From Xanthobacteraceae bacterium (GTDB lineage: Bacteria > Pseudomonadota > Alphaproteobacteria > Rhizobiales > Xanthobacteraceae): 64,000 bases of DNA. Below the pieces are notes generated by a model. That model did no database searches. It had not been told where the DNA came from and saw only the letters and a list, made by a program, of their open reading frames with translations. Made by a program: the position numbers and the translations under genes. The stretch is taken from positions 111,724 through 175,723 of the forward strand of contig JAQSWY010000009.1 of the NCBI GenBank assembly GCA_029266425.1. The letters are read 5' to 3'. Every line of letters starts with the position of its first letter. Position 1 is the stretch's first letter. Positions 26,264 to 36,611 of the stretch are shown here, one piece after another.

Positions 26264-26337
26264 AACGGCCTCCCCCCAAGGGAGCAGCCCCCGGAGGGGG
26301 CGAAGTCAGAGTGTTGAATGGGACGGGCGAAGGGCGA

Positions 26338-27573
26338 TCAGCCCCCCGCCACCGCCGTCTTGTCCTTCGCCGGGGCGCTGGCCGCGGCTCCGGTCATCGG
26401 CACTTCCTCCGGCGCCAGGAGGGCGCCGGGCCGCACGCGCTGCAAGCCGTTCACGACGATGCGCTCGCCGGCCTTGAGCCCGCTCGCCACTACCCGGAGC
26501 CCTTCGGACGGGGCGCCGAGCTTGACCTCGCGATAGGCCGCCTTGCCCTCGCCATCGACGACGAAGACGAACTTCTTGTCCTGGTCGGTCCCGATGGCGC
26601 GCTCATTGATGACGAGCGCCGGCTCGGTCTTGGCGCGGCCCATCTTCACCCGGGCGAACTGGCCGGGAATGAGGCGCCCGTCGGGATTGTCGAACACCGC
26701 GCGCATCCGGAAGGTGCCGGTCGCGATATCGACCTGGTTATCAACCAGCTGGAGATGGCCGCGCATCGACTTGCCGCTGGTCGCCGTGGTGATCTCGACC
26801 GGAATGCGGGCGAAGCTGTCGGTCGAGCCGGCCGCCTCGCCGAGCGAGGAGAGCGCCCGACTGACGGCCTCCTCGTCGGCGTCGAAGCTGACATAGATCG
26901 GATCGACCGAGACGAGGTTGGTCAGCACCGGCGCGCTCGGACCCGAGGCGACGAGGTTACCCACCGTGATCTCCAACCGGCCGACCCGGCCGGCGACCGG
27001 AGCGCGGACCTCGGTGAAGCCGAGGTTCAGCTTGGCTGTCTGCACCGCCGCCTGGGCGGCGCGCAGATTGGCCTGGGCTTCCTTGAAATTATTGGTGCGG
27101 TTGTCGAGGTCCTGCACCGACACCACGCGGGCATCGACCAGGCGCTGGCCGCGTTCGAGCTCGTTCTTGGTCAGCGACACCCGCGCTTCGGCGGCAGCAG
27201 CCTGCGCCTCCGCCCGGTCGAGCTCGGCCTTGAACGGATCCTGGTCGATGGTGACGAGCAGGTCGCCCGCCTTCACCAACGCACCCTCGCGGAAATGCAC
27301 GGTCTCCACCGCGCCGTCGACCCGCGAGCGCACGTCGACGCGCTCCACCGCCTCGAGGCGGCCGGAGAATTCCTCCCAGGCCATGGCGTCGCGCGGCTGC
27401 ACCACCGCGACGGAGACGGGGGTTCCCTGCGGAGCGGCGGCGGCCGGCGCGGGATCGGTCGCCCGCGCCACCTGGCTCGGCCAGCTGACGAGGAAGGCGC
27501 CGCCCATGCCGACCGTGAGGCTGAGCGCGAGGCCGGTGCCGAGCAGGCGACTGCGAAGGGACTTGGTGCTCAT
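26338..27573 (-). CDS. RND efflux periplasmic adaptor (AcrA/MexA type)
   Basis: 411 aa. An uncleaved or Sec-type N-terminal hydrophobic segment lies at residues 12-30; there is no lipobox cysteine, so it is not an AcrA-like lipoprotein. The lipoyl half-motif (VRSRVDGAVETVHFREGALVKAG) is followed by an alpha-hairpin rich in Ala/Glu, a second lipoyl half (VRAPVAGRVGRLEITVG) and beta-barrel and membrane-proximal domains. The C-terminal tail is Ala/Pro-rich. It couples the pump to the outer-membrane channel. It starts 17 bp after the HSL-fold gene stop. Confidence 0.94.
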   Translation of the reverse strand: MSTKSLRSRLLGTGLALSLTVGMGGAFLVSWPSQVARATDPAPAAAAPQGTPVSVAVVQPRDAMAWEEFSGRLEAVERVDVRSRVDGAVETVHFREGALVKAGDLLVTIDQDPFKAELDRAEAQAAAAEARVSLTKNELERGQRLVDARVVSVQDLDNRTNNFKEAQANLRAAQAAVQTAKLNLGFTEVRAPVAGRVGRLEITVGNLVASGPSAPVLTNLVSVDPIYVSFDADEEAVSRALSSLGEAAGSTDSFARIPVEITTATSGKSMRGHLQLVDNQVDIATGTFRMRAVFDNPDGRLIPGQFARVKMGRAKTEPALVINERAIGTDQDKKFVFVVDGEGKAAYREVKLGAPSEGLRVVASGLKAGERIVVNGLQRVRPGALLAPEEVPMTGAAASAPAKDKTAVAGG

Positions 27574-27590
27574 CGGAATTCTCCCGGCCC

Positions 27591-28448
27591 TCAGGCCCGA
27601 ATGCTGTGTTCGCTATGTACGGATGCGGCGGATCCGAGTGGATTCGCCAGGAATTCGGAGACCAGCCGGCCGACCGGACCCATCCAGTCCGGCTCGACAT
27701 TGGGTCTGAGGCCGAGAGCGTCCGGCCAATTGGTCGGTCCCGGCAACACGATTTCGCGGACATCGACCTCGCAGGCGACAAGCCGCTTGGCGTAGGCGAC
27801 GCTCTCATCGCGCAGCGGATCGTCCTCGGCGGTGACCACGAGCGCAGGCGCGAGATTCTGCAGGCGGCGCGAGCCGAGCGGGGCGGCGTAGGGATGGGCG
27901 CCCTTGTCGGCGGTGCCCAAGTAGCGGTGCCAGCCATCCGCCCATTTGCATCCCACCGAGCCGGCCTGCGCGTCGCGGATCGAGCGCGTGGCGAGGCACG
28001 GGTCGAGCATGGGCGAGAGCAGGATCTGCCCGGCGAGCGGCGGCGCACCCTGGTCGCGCGCCATCAAGGCGAGCGCCGCGGCGATATTGGCACCGGCCTC
28101 CTCGCCGGCGACGAACAGCGACGAGGTACGGCCCGCCCACTTCGCGCGCTCCTTATAGAGGGCGCGCAGTCCGCCGAAGGTGAGGTTCAGCGCCTCGGGG
28201 AAACGGTGCTCGGGTGCCAGCGGATAGTCAGCCGACACCACCGTCGCCCCGGCCTTCGCGATCAGCGAAGCGACCGGCTCGCCGCAGGCGAGGCAACCAG
28301 CGACGAAAGCCCCGCTGTGCAGATGGAACACCAGCGGTGCGGAGCGCGGCGTGCCGGCGGCGCGATAGACCCGCACGCGCAGCTCGGCATCCCCGCCGGT
28401 GCGCAGCCTGTCTTCGGTCCAGTTGCTCGACACGTTCGCCGACATCAT
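27591..28448 (-). CDS. HSL-type alpha/beta-hydrolase fold protein, probably inactive
   Basis: 285 aa from the ATG at 28448 (28445 also possible). It clearly belongs to the hormone-sensitive-lipase family by DYPLAPEHRFPEAL and AEDDPLRDE, but the catalytic elements are changed. The oxyanion HGGGF reads HSGAF, the nucleophile elbow GDSAG reads GEEAG (Ser replaced by Glu), and the C-terminal H-G-F region reads PTNWPD. Only the acid of the triad remains. It is the first gene of the RND pump operon, divergent from LysR, and may bind a ligand or protein instead of hydrolysing esters. Confidence 0.85.
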   Translation of the reverse strand: MMSANVSSNWTEDRLRTGGDAELRVRVYRAAGTPRSAPLVFHLHSGAFVAGCLACGEPVASLIAKAGATVVSADYPLAPEHRFPEALNLTFGGLRALYKERAKWAGRTSSLFVAGEEAGANIAAALALMARDQGAPPLAGQILLSPMLDPCLATRSIRDAQAGSVGCKWADGWHRYLGTADKGAHPYAAPLGSRRLQNLAPALVVTAEDDPLRDESVAYAKRLVACEVDVREIVLPGPTNWPDALGLRPNVEPDWMGPVGRLVSEFLANPLGSAASVHSEHSIRA

Positions 28449-28545
28449 ATCCGCCTCGCAGGCCGGATCGCCCGGCCCTACATGCTGCGATGCGGTGGAA
28501 CTTATGCCGGCCCGCGGCGCGAATAAATACAAAACGAGTGATAAC

Positions 28546-28567
28546 ATTATTCACATACGGAAATAAT
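28546..28567. promoter_or_regulatory. AT-rich inverted repeat between LysR and the pump operon
   Basis: Perfect 6-bp arms ATTATT and AATAAT with a 10-bp spacer, overlapping a second small palindrome (ATAACATTAT, 28541-28550). It lies 43 bp before the lysR start in an AT-rich patch unlike the surrounding sequence. This is a likely LysR binding site and shared promoter. Confidence 0.5.
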
Positions 28568-28610
28568 GGCGCCATAACCGGGTGCCCGCCGCGGGCGACA
28601 CGGAGGTGTC

Positions 28611-29525
28611 ATGGACCAGATTGCTGCAATGCGCGCGTTTGTACGGGTCGTCGAGGCCGGCACATTCACCCGCGCCGCCGATCTGCTCGACATGCCGAAG
28701 CCGACGCTTACCAAACTGGTGCAGCAGCTCGAATCGCATCTGCGTACGCAGCTCCTCAATCGCACGACGCGCCGGGTCGGCGTCACGCCGGACGGAGCTG
28801 CCTATTACGAGCGAGCTGTCGCTTTGCTGAACGACCTCGACGAGCTCGACGGCAGCATGGCCCGCTCGCAGGCGAGCCCGCAGGGCCGGCTCCGGGTCGA
28901 TGTCGGCACCGCTTTGGCGCTGCACGTCATCATTCCGGCGCTGGCGGATTTCCACGAGCGCTATCCGGATATCCAGATCGACCTCGGCGTGTCCGACCGG
29001 CCGGTGGACCTGATCGGCGAGAATGTCGATGTGGCGATACGCGGTGGCGAACTGCTCGATCCGACCCTGATCGCCCGGCGCATCGCCGAGATCGAGCTCA
29101 TCACCTGCGCGACGCCGGACTATCTCGCCCGGCATGGCGAGCCGCAGCATCCGCGCGAGCTGGAGAACGGCCATCGAGGGGTGAATTTCTTCAGTCCGCG
29201 CACCGGGCGGAGCTTCCCGTTCAGCTTCGCCCGCGGCAATGAGTATTACGAGTTCAGCCCGCCGCACATGCTGTCGGTGAACGATTCCCTCGCCTATGTC
29301 GCCTCCGGGCTCGCCGGGCTCGGCATCGCCCAACTGCCAGTCTTCCTGGTACAGGATCAGCTGAAAGCCGGCACGCTCAGGCACATACTGCCCGACTGGA
29401 AGTGCGAGACCGTCGTGATCTATGTGGTCTATTCGCCGAACCGGCACTTGAGCAGCCGGCTGCGCGTCTTCGTCGACTGGATCGCCGAGACTTTCTCGAC
29501 CTCGCCGGTGCTGCGGGGGCGTTAG
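28611..29525 (+). CDS. LysR-family transcriptional regulator
   Basis: 304 aa. The N-terminal winged HTH (MDQIAAMRAFVRVVEAGTFT, then LDMPKPTLTKLVQQLE as the recognition helix region) and an inducer-binding periplasmic-protein-like domain are typical of the CrgA/DsdC-like LysR branch. It is divergent from the HSL-fold/adaptor/RND operon and probably controls it, sensing a pump substrate. Its 3' end converges on the amino-acid ABC operon across repeat R2. Confidence 0.93.
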   Translation: MDQIAAMRAFVRVVEAGTFTRAADLLDMPKPTLTKLVQQLESHLRTQLLNRTTRRVGVTPDGAAYYERAVALLNDLDELDGSMARSQASPQGRLRVDVGTALALHVIIPALADFHERYPDIQIDLGVSDRPVDLIGENVDVAIRGGELLDPTLIARRIAEIELITCATPDYLARHGEPQHPRELENGHRGVNFFSPRTGRSFPFSFARGNEYYEFSPPHMLSVNDSLAYVASGLAGLGIAQLPVFLVQDQLKAGTLRHILPDWKCETVVIYVVYSPNRHLSSRLRVFVDWIAETFSTSPVLRGR

Positions 29526-29533
29526 ATCGTGTC

Positions 29534-29612
29534 GTCATCCCGGCCGGAGAGCCGGGATCGCTCACCAATGTTTGCGCGATCCCGGATCGGCCTGACGGCC
29601 GTCCGGGATGAC
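29534..29612. repeat. R2 intergenic palindromic repeat, copy 3
   Basis: Runs from GTCATCCCGG to CCGGGATGAC between the convergent LysR and ABC-ATPase genes; inner segment GATCCCGGATCGG. It fills nearly the whole gap. Confidence 0.75.
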
Positions 29613-29625
29613 GATCGTTGGAGGC

Positions 29626-30351
29626 TCACTGCATCCCGAGAAACTGCTTCAGCTCCGGCGTGCGCGGATTGGCGAACACCTCTTCCGGCGGGCCGATCTC
29701 GTGCACGCGGCCCTGATGCATGAAGACGACGCGCGAGCACACGTCGCGGGCGAAGCGCATCTCGTGGGTCACCATCATCAAGGTCATGCCCTCGCCGGCG
29801 AGTTCCTTCACCACGGCGAGCACCTCGTTCACCAGCTCGGGGTCGAGCGCCGAGGTGATCTCGTCGCAGAGCAGGGCGATCGGCTGCATGGCGAGCGCGC
29901 GGGCGATGGCGACGCGCTGCTGCTGGCCGCCGGAGAGCTGGTCGGGATAGGCGTCGAACTTGTGGCCGAGTCCCACGCGCTCCAGCATCGTCTTCGCCAT
30001 CGTCTCGGCTTCGGCCTTCGGCGTCTTCTTCACCACCATCTGCGAGAGCATCACGTTGCGCCCGGCGGTGAGGTGCGGAAACAGGTTGAAGCTCTGGAAG
30101 ATCATCCCGACCTTCAGCCGCAGCGCCTTCAGGTGCAGATCGTCGGGCAGCAATTGCGCGCCGGCCACCGAGATTGAACCTTCGTCGATAGTCTCCAGCC
30201 CGTTGATGCAGCGCAGCAGTGTAGACTTGCCGGAGCCCGACTTGCCGATGATGGCGATCACCTCGCCCGGATCGACGTCGATATTGATGCCCTTAAGCAC
30301 TTCGTTGTCGCCGAAGCGCTTCTTCACTTCAGTGATTTCGATGAGCGACAT
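29626..30351 (-). CDS. Polar amino-acid ABC transporter ATPase (GlnQ/HisP type)
   Basis: 241 aa from the ATG at 30351. Walker A is GKSGSGKST, the signature motif is [16 protein letters not shown], Walker B is [13 protein letters not shown], and the switch His lies in VTHEMRFA. The subgroup drives import of polar amino acids. Its 5' end overlaps the 3' end of permease 2 by 23 bp, confirming the operon binding protein - permease 1 - permease 2 - ATPase. Confidence 0.95.
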   Translation of the reverse strand: MSLIEITEVKKRFGDNEVLKGINIDVDPGEVIAIIGKSGSGKSTLLRCINGLETIDEGSISVAGAQLLPDDLHLKALRLKVGMIFQSFNLFPHLTAGRNVMLSQMVVKKTPKAEAETMAKTMLERVGLGHKFDAYPDQLSGGQQQRVAIARALAMQPIALLCDEITSALDPELVNEVLAVVKELAGEGMTLMMVTHEMRFARDVCSRVVFMHQGRVHEIGPPEEVFANPRTPELKQFLGMQ

Positions 30352-30988
30352 TGAGTTTCCTTTCCAGCACCTGGCTCGACTTGGAGAGCGGCCAGCACAG
30401 GCAGAAATAGATGAGCGCGACGAGGCCATAGACGGTGAAGGGCTGGAAGGTGGCGTTGGTCACCACCGTGCCGGCCTTGGACAGCTCGACGAAGCCGATG
30501 ATCGAGGTGAGCGCGGTGCCCTTCACCACCTGCACCGAGAAGCCGACGGTTGGCGGCACGGCGATCTTGAGCGCCTGCGGCAGGATCACCCAGCGCATCT
30601 GCTGGATATAGCCCATGCCGAGACTGCTCGAGGCCTCCCATTGCCCCTTGGCGATCGCCTCGACGCAGCCGCGCCAGATCTCGGCGAGGAAAGCGGCGGT
30701 CCACAGGATCAAGGCGAGCCCCGCCGCCAGCCAGGCCGGCACATCGATGCCGAACAGGCCGAGCCCGAAAAAGGCGAGGAACAGCTGCATCAGCAGGGGC
30801 GTGCCCTGGAACAGCTCGACATAGGCTTTGGCAAAGCTCTGGCCGAACCTGTTCTTGCCGATGCGCAGGAGCAGCAGCAGCGCGCCGACGATGCCGCCAC
30901 CGACGAAGGAGACGAGCGAGAGCAGCACGGTCCAGCGCGCGGCGAGCAAGAGATTGCGGAGGACGTCCCAGGTGGTGAATTCGCTCAT
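30329..30988 (-). CDS. Amino-acid ABC transporter permease 2 (HisM/GlnP type)
   Basis: 219 aa; ATG at 30988 overlapping the permease 1 stop (ATGA). It has about five hydrophobic segments. The EAA loop reads EASSSLGMGYIQQMRWVILPQA, which contacts the ATPase. FQGTPLLMQLFLAFFGLG is the usual GTPLLxQ block of this permease family. Confidence 0.94.
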   Translation of the reverse strand: MSEFTTWDVLRNLLLAARWTVLLSLVSFVGGGIVGALLLLLRIGKNRFGQSFAKAYVELFQGTPLLMQLFLAFFGLGLFGIDVPAWLAAGLALILWTAAFLAEIWRGCVEAIAKGQWEASSSLGMGYIQQMRWVILPQALKIAVPPTVGFSVQVVKGTALTSIIGFVELSKAGTVVTNATFQPFTVYGLVALIYFCLCWPLSKSSQVLERKLNVAHRNH

Positions 30989-31659
30989 CTCGCCACTCCG
31001 CGCTTCGGGAAGATGGTCCAGCCGAGGCCGCGCAGCGCCTGGCGGAGCAGGATCGCCAGAGCGAGATAGATCAGGGTCGAGACGATATAGGTCTCGAACG
31101 CCCGGAAGGTGCGGGACTGGATGAAGTTCGCCGCGAAGGTGAGGTCCTCCGCCGCGATCTGCGAGACCACCGACGAGCCCAGCATGACGATGACGATCTG
31201 CGAGGACAGCGCCGGCCAGATGCGTTGCAGAGCCGGCACCAGAACGACGTACCAGAAGGTCTGGATCCGGCCCATGCCAAGGCTGGCGCCGGCCTCGAAC
31301 TGGCCCTGCGGCGTCGCCTGTATGCCGGCGCGGATGATCTCGCAGCCATAGGCGCCGAGATTGATCACCATGGCGAGGTTCGCTGCCTGCAGTTCGCTGA
31401 GGCGCAAGCCGAGCGAGGGCAGGCCGAAGAAGATGAAGAACAGCTGGATCAGGAACGGCGTGTTGCGGATCATCTCCACATAGGCGCCGATGATCGGGCG
31501 CAGCCATTTCGGCCCAAGCGCCCGCGCCCAGGCACAACCAATCCCGAGTGAGACGCCGAGCACGCCGCCGATCAGGGTGAGCTCGAGCGTGATGCCGATG
31601 CCCTTGAGCAGCACCGGCCAATATTCCACCAGCCAGCCGAAATCGAATTGATAGGCCAT
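30985..31659 (-). CDS. Amino-acid ABC transporter permease 1 (HisQ/GlnP type)
   Basis: 224 aa with about five hydrophobic segments. The RNTPFLIQLFFIFFGLP block and the EAA loop FEAGASLGMGRIQTFWYVVLVPAL are characteristic. It pairs with permease 2 as a heterodimer. It starts 100 bp after the binding-protein stop; that gap holds a stable hairpin. Confidence 0.94.
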   Translation of the reverse strand: MAYQFDFGWLVEYWPVLLKGIGITLELTLIGGVLGVSLGIGCAWARALGPKWLRPIIGAYVEMIRNTPFLIQLFFIFFGLPSLGLRLSELQAANLAMVINLGAYGCEIIRAGIQATPQGQFEAGASLGMGRIQTFWYVVLVPALQRIWPALSSQIVIVMLGSSVVSQIAAEDLTFAANFIQSRTFRAFETYIVSTLIYLALAILLRQALRGLGWTIFPKRGVAR

Positions 31660-31705
31660 AGCCTGCCCCAGCCCCTTCTGTTGTCAGGACTCCTCATCGA
31701 CCGTG

Positions 31706-31725
31706 GGGCGGGAGCACGCCCGCCC
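31706..31725 (-). promoter_or_regulatory. Hairpin between binding-protein and permease genes
   Basis: 7-bp stem GGGCGGG / CCCGCCC with a 6-base loop and no T-run. Such hairpins downstream of binding-protein genes commonly stabilise the upstream message or cut read-through, giving excess binding protein over permease. Confidence 0.5.
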
Positions 31726-31728
31726 GGG

Positions 31729-31762
31729 TGTGGATGCGTGGTTCATGTGGATGCGTGGTTCA
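31729..31762. repeat. 17-bp perfect tandem duplication across a stop codon
   Basis: TGTGGATGCGTGGTTCA occurs twice head to tail (31729-31745 and 31746-31762). The right-hand copy contains the last codons and the stop of the amino-acid binding-protein gene; the left-hand copy is untranslated. Confidence 0.9.
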
Positions 31763-32551
31763 GAGGTCGGTGGGCAGCGCGGTGCCAAGCCACTTCTGCG
31801 AGATGGCGGCGAGTGCGCCGTCGCTCTTCGCCCCGGCGATGATCTCGTTGACCTTGGCGAGCAGGGCCGGCTCGTTCCTGTTGAGGCCGATGAAGCAGGG
31901 CGAGTTCTTGATCAGGAACTTGATCTCCGGCTTCTTCGGCGGGTTGCGGGCGAGGATGGCGGCGGCGACCACATTGCCGGTCGCAACCACGTCGACCTGT
32001 CCGGAGAGGAAGGCGGAGATGGTGCCGTTATTGTCCTCGTAGCGCTTGATGATCGCGTCGGCGGGCGCGATCTTGGTCAGCTCGAGGTCCTCCACCGCGC
32101 CGCGGGTGACGCCGACGGTCTTGCCGGCAAGGTCTTCCGCCTTGCTCACCTTGGCGTCGGCTGGGCCGAACACGCCATTGAAGAACGGCGCATATGCGCT
32201 GGAGAAGTCGATCACCTTCTCGCGCTCCGGGTTCTTGCCGAGACTGGAGATGACGAGATCGACCTTGTTGGTCTGAAGGTACGGGATGCGGTTGGCGCTG
32301 GTCACCGGCACCAGCTCCAGCTTGGCGCCCAGCTTGGCGGCGATCAGCTTGGCCACGTCGACATCGTAGCCCTTCGGCTCCATGTCGGCGCCGACGGTGC
32401 CGAAGGGCGGGAAGTCCTGCGGCACCGCGATGCGGATGGTCTTGCGGGCCATGATGTCGGCGAGCGTGTCGGCACTCGCGGCGTGCGGCGACGCGAGGCC
32501 GGCAGCGAGGACGCCGCCGGTGAGGAGGGCGAGGAGGGTGCGGCGATTCAT
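31760..32551 (-). CDS. Polar amino-acid ABC transporter binding protein
   Basis: 263 aa, signal peptide to about residue 27 (PHAASA-D). It is SBP family 3: IRIAVPQDFPPFG, GYDVDVAKLIAAKLG and DLVISSLGKNPEREKVIDFS with the ligand-carboxylate-binding Arg. The ligand is a polar amino acid; which one cannot be told. It starts 6 bp after the GntR stop, so regulator and transporter are cotranscribed. Confidence 0.94.
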   Translation of the reverse strand: MNRRTLLALLTGGVLAAGLASPHAASADTLADIMARKTIRIAVPQDFPPFGTVGADMEPKGYDVDVAKLIAAKLGAKLELVPVTSANRIPYLQTNKVDLVISSLGKNPEREKVIDFSSAYAPFFNGVFGPADAKVSKAEDLAGKTVGVTRGAVEDLELTKIAPADAIIKRYEDNNGTISAFLSGQVDVVATGNVVAAAILARNPPKKPEIKFLIKNSPCFIGLNRNEPALLAKVNEIIAGAKSDGALAAISQKWLGTALPTDL

Positions 32552-32557
32552 GTGCGG

Positions 32558-33328
32558 CTATTCCTTGATCCGTGGCGGGGAAGGGTGGGCATGCGGCGCC
32601 CCGTTCGCATGCGCGCGATGCGCGGAAGATTGGGGCATGGAGGGCGGTGAACCCGAAAAAGTCGACGGCGTGAGCAATTCGCGCAGGTCCGCGAGTGGGT
32701 CCGGCTTGGTGTCGAGGTCGAGGCCGGCTTCCACATTGTCGATGTGCTCGGCCATCAGCCGGGCAGCGCGCTGGAAATCGCCGGCCTCCAGCGCCCCCAC
32801 GATGTCCTCGTGGTCATGGCTGGATTCCTTGGCTTTTTCGGTCGGCTGGTAGAGCATCGAGATCAGCGTGGTGCGCGCCGTGAGATCGCGGATGATCTCG
32901 GTGAGCAGCCGGTTGCCGACGACATCGGCGAGATGGATATGGAAGTCGCCGAGCAGGCAGGCGCGCGAGCCGACATCGCCGCTCTCGATCGCCTCGCGCT
33001 CCATGACGACGTGCTGCTTGAGGCCGTCGAGCGCCTGGGGCGATATCTCGCGGACGGCGTGCAGCAGGCCGGTCTCGATGACGCGGCGGCTATGGAAAGC
33101 CTCGCGTGCCTCTTCCGCCGAAGGCTCGACCACATACCAGCCGCGCCGGGCGCTGACCTGCACCACGCCGCGCGTCTCCAGCCGCATCATCGCTTCACGC
33201 ACCCGGGTGCGGGAGACACGGAACAGATCGGCGAGCTTCTGCTCGCCGAGCCGCGTGCCCGGGGCGATGCGGCCGGCGAGGATGGCCGAGAGAATGGCTT
33301 CCTCGATATTGGCGGTGGCGGGGTTCAT
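32558..33328 (-). CDS. GntR-family (FCD) regulator heading the amino-acid transport operon
   Basis: 256 aa. It has an N-terminal winged HTH (EQKLADLFRVSRTRVREAMMRLETRGVV) and an FCD domain with metal-ligand-like His residues in DFHIHLADVV, HDHEDIV and AEHIDNV. The last about 30 residues are low-complexity, rich in Pro, Ser and His. It is the first gene of the operon and probably autoregulated through the paired TTGTAYGCAA boxes just upstream of its start. Confidence 0.92.
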   Translation of the reverse strand: MNPATANIEEAILSAILAGRIAPGTRLGEQKLADLFRVSRTRVREAMMRLETRGVVQVSARRGWYVVEPSAEEAREAFHSRRVIETGLLHAVREISPQALDGLKQHVVMEREAIESGDVGSRACLLGDFHIHLADVVGNRLLTEIIRDLTARTTLISMLYQPTEKAKESSHDHEDIVGALEAGDFQRAARLMAEHIDNVEAGLDLDTKPDPLADLRELLTPSTFSGSPPSMPQSSAHRAHANGAPHAHPSPPRIKE

Positions 33329-33346
33329 CAGGCCTGCTCACAAAAC

Positions 33347-33368
33347 TTGTATGCAAGCTTGTACGCAA
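33347..33368. promoter_or_regulatory. Tandem TTGTAYGCAA boxes, candidate GntR operator
   Basis: TTGTATGCAA (33347-33356) and TTGTACGCAA (33359-33368) are imperfect palindromes in tandem, 12 bp centre to centre, 19-40 bp before the GntR start codon. TTGTATACAA-like boxes are typical of FCD-type regulators, so autoregulation of the whole operon is likely. Confidence 0.6.
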
Positions 33369-33411
33369 CGCCCGTGCCAAGGTTCGGGAAGTTCGCCGGA
33401 TACGACTAAGT

Positions 33412-33510
33412 GTCATCGCGGAATGGCCGTCAGGCCATATCCGGGATCGCATGCCGCTCTCTTACCTGACGCGATCCCGGCTCTGCGGCTACGCCTTCGG
33501 CCGGGATGAC
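33412..33510. repeat. R2 intergenic palindromic repeat, copy 4
   Basis: Runs from GTCATCGCGG to CCGGGATGAC, between the mutB stop and the GntR promoter. It is one of the long variants with internal GATCCCGGCT and GATCGC segments. Confidence 0.7.
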
Positions 33511-33586
33511 GGCTCATGTTGAAGGGAAATATGTACTGTCTGACCAAGAGTCAGGCAGCTGATTGCCGGCTATGCAGCGATTGCAG

Positions 33587-35740
<2,154 letters not shown>

Positions 35741-35762
35741 CGTGCTTGCCAGAATACTCGCA

Positions 35763-36122
35763 TCACGCCTTCCGCGCGACCCAGGAGCCGCTGCAGCTCG
35801 ACTTCACCGACGACCAGTCGCCGGAGGCGGTGTCGCCGCGCACCAGGCCGGTCGCCTTGACCCGCTGGCCGGCACCGGCGATCTCCATCCGGATGAGGCC
35901 GAGATCATTCACCCCGCCCGTCGCCTTCACCGGGAACATGCCGGCATAAGACACCTTGCCGTTCTTCACCGCGACCGAGATGTCGTAGTTGGTGCCGCAT
36001 TTTCCGGCCTCGGCCGAAGTCTTCACCTTCCAGACGCCGTCATGTGCCGGGGCCGCATGGAGTGGCACCGCGGTTCCGGCAAGCAGCAAAGCAAAGGTAA
36101 TCGTACGCACGATGGGGGGCAT
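35763..36122 (-). CDS. Small secreted protein, paralogue 1 (unknown function)
   Basis: 119 aa with a clear Sec signal peptide (cleavage near AAPAHD, residue 24-27). The mature about 95 residues contain [23 protein letters not shown] and two cysteines that may form a disulphide. It is a diverged tandem copy of the next gene: both share the DG-x-W, NGK-x-SYAG, ATG-x-V, RGDT and SC-x-G-x-W pattern. No known domain is recognised. It lies 22 bp upstream of mutB, so it is probably cotranscribed with the mutase genes. Confidence 0.8.
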   Translation of the reverse strand: MPPIVRTITFALLLAGTAVPLHAAPAHDGVWKVKTSAEAGKCGTNYDISVAVKNGKVSYAGMFPVKATGGVNDLGLIRMEIAGAGQRVKATGLVRGDTASGDWSSVKSSCSGSWVARKA

Positions 36123-36220
36123 GGCAACGTCCTTCAGGGATGTGTTGTGGTAGCTTCGCCCGGGTTCCCGCGGGCGGCGCGCAGGATATTCGCACTACAA
36201 CTGGGCGATGTAGTGGCAGA

Positions 36221-36565
36221 TCAGCGACGTTCCGCCGTCCAGTTTCCCTTGCAGCTCTTCGAGGCCCAGTTGCCGGCGCCGGTGTCACCCCTTGCCGCCC
36301 CCCTCGCGACGAGGACTTGTTCGCCGCGGGCGAAATTCACCCGCACCCGGCCACCGCGATCCACCGAGCCGGTCGCCGTGGTGCTCGCCGTGCCGGCATA
36401 GCTGATCTTGCCATTGGTGACCCGGACCGGGAAGCGATAGGCCCGGTCGCACGTACCGCTCTCAGTGACGGCGAGGATCGACCAGTTGCCGTCGAACGGT
36501 GTCGCGGCGTGGGCGGGACCCGCGAGAGGCAGGAGGGCGAGGGCAGCGAGGGCAAGCTGTTTCAT
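36221..36565 (-). CDS. Small secreted protein, paralogue 2 (unknown function)
   Basis: 114 aa, signal peptide MKQLALAALALLPLAGPAHA. The mature protein is a compact, Gly- and Trp-rich likely beta domain with DGNWSI, NGKISYAG, RGDTGAGNW and SCKGNW, and two cysteines. It is paralogous to the neighbouring 119-aa protein. I do not recognise a family. It lies 46 bp after the mutA stop, on the same strand. Why a mutase operon should encode exported proteins is unexplained. Confidence 0.8.
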   Translation of the reverse strand: MKQLALAALALLPLAGPAHAATPFDGNWSILAVTESGTCDRAYRFPVRVTNGKISYAGTASTTATGSVDRGGRVRVNFARGEQVLVARGAARGDTGAGNWASKSCKGNWTAERR

Positions 36566-36611
36566 CGAAATTCTCCGACGGAAGGAGTGCTGAATGCTCC
36601 AACGCGTGATC

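Noticed and set aside
23120..26317. A very long open frame on the plus strand opposite the RND pump, and similar ones opposite soxA (53715-56426), the dehydratase (8966-10840) and pccA (38723-40477)
   Set aside because: They are mirror frames of GC-rich genes: Arg/His/Asp-rich, without any domain, signal or ribosome site, and exactly opposite strong family matches.
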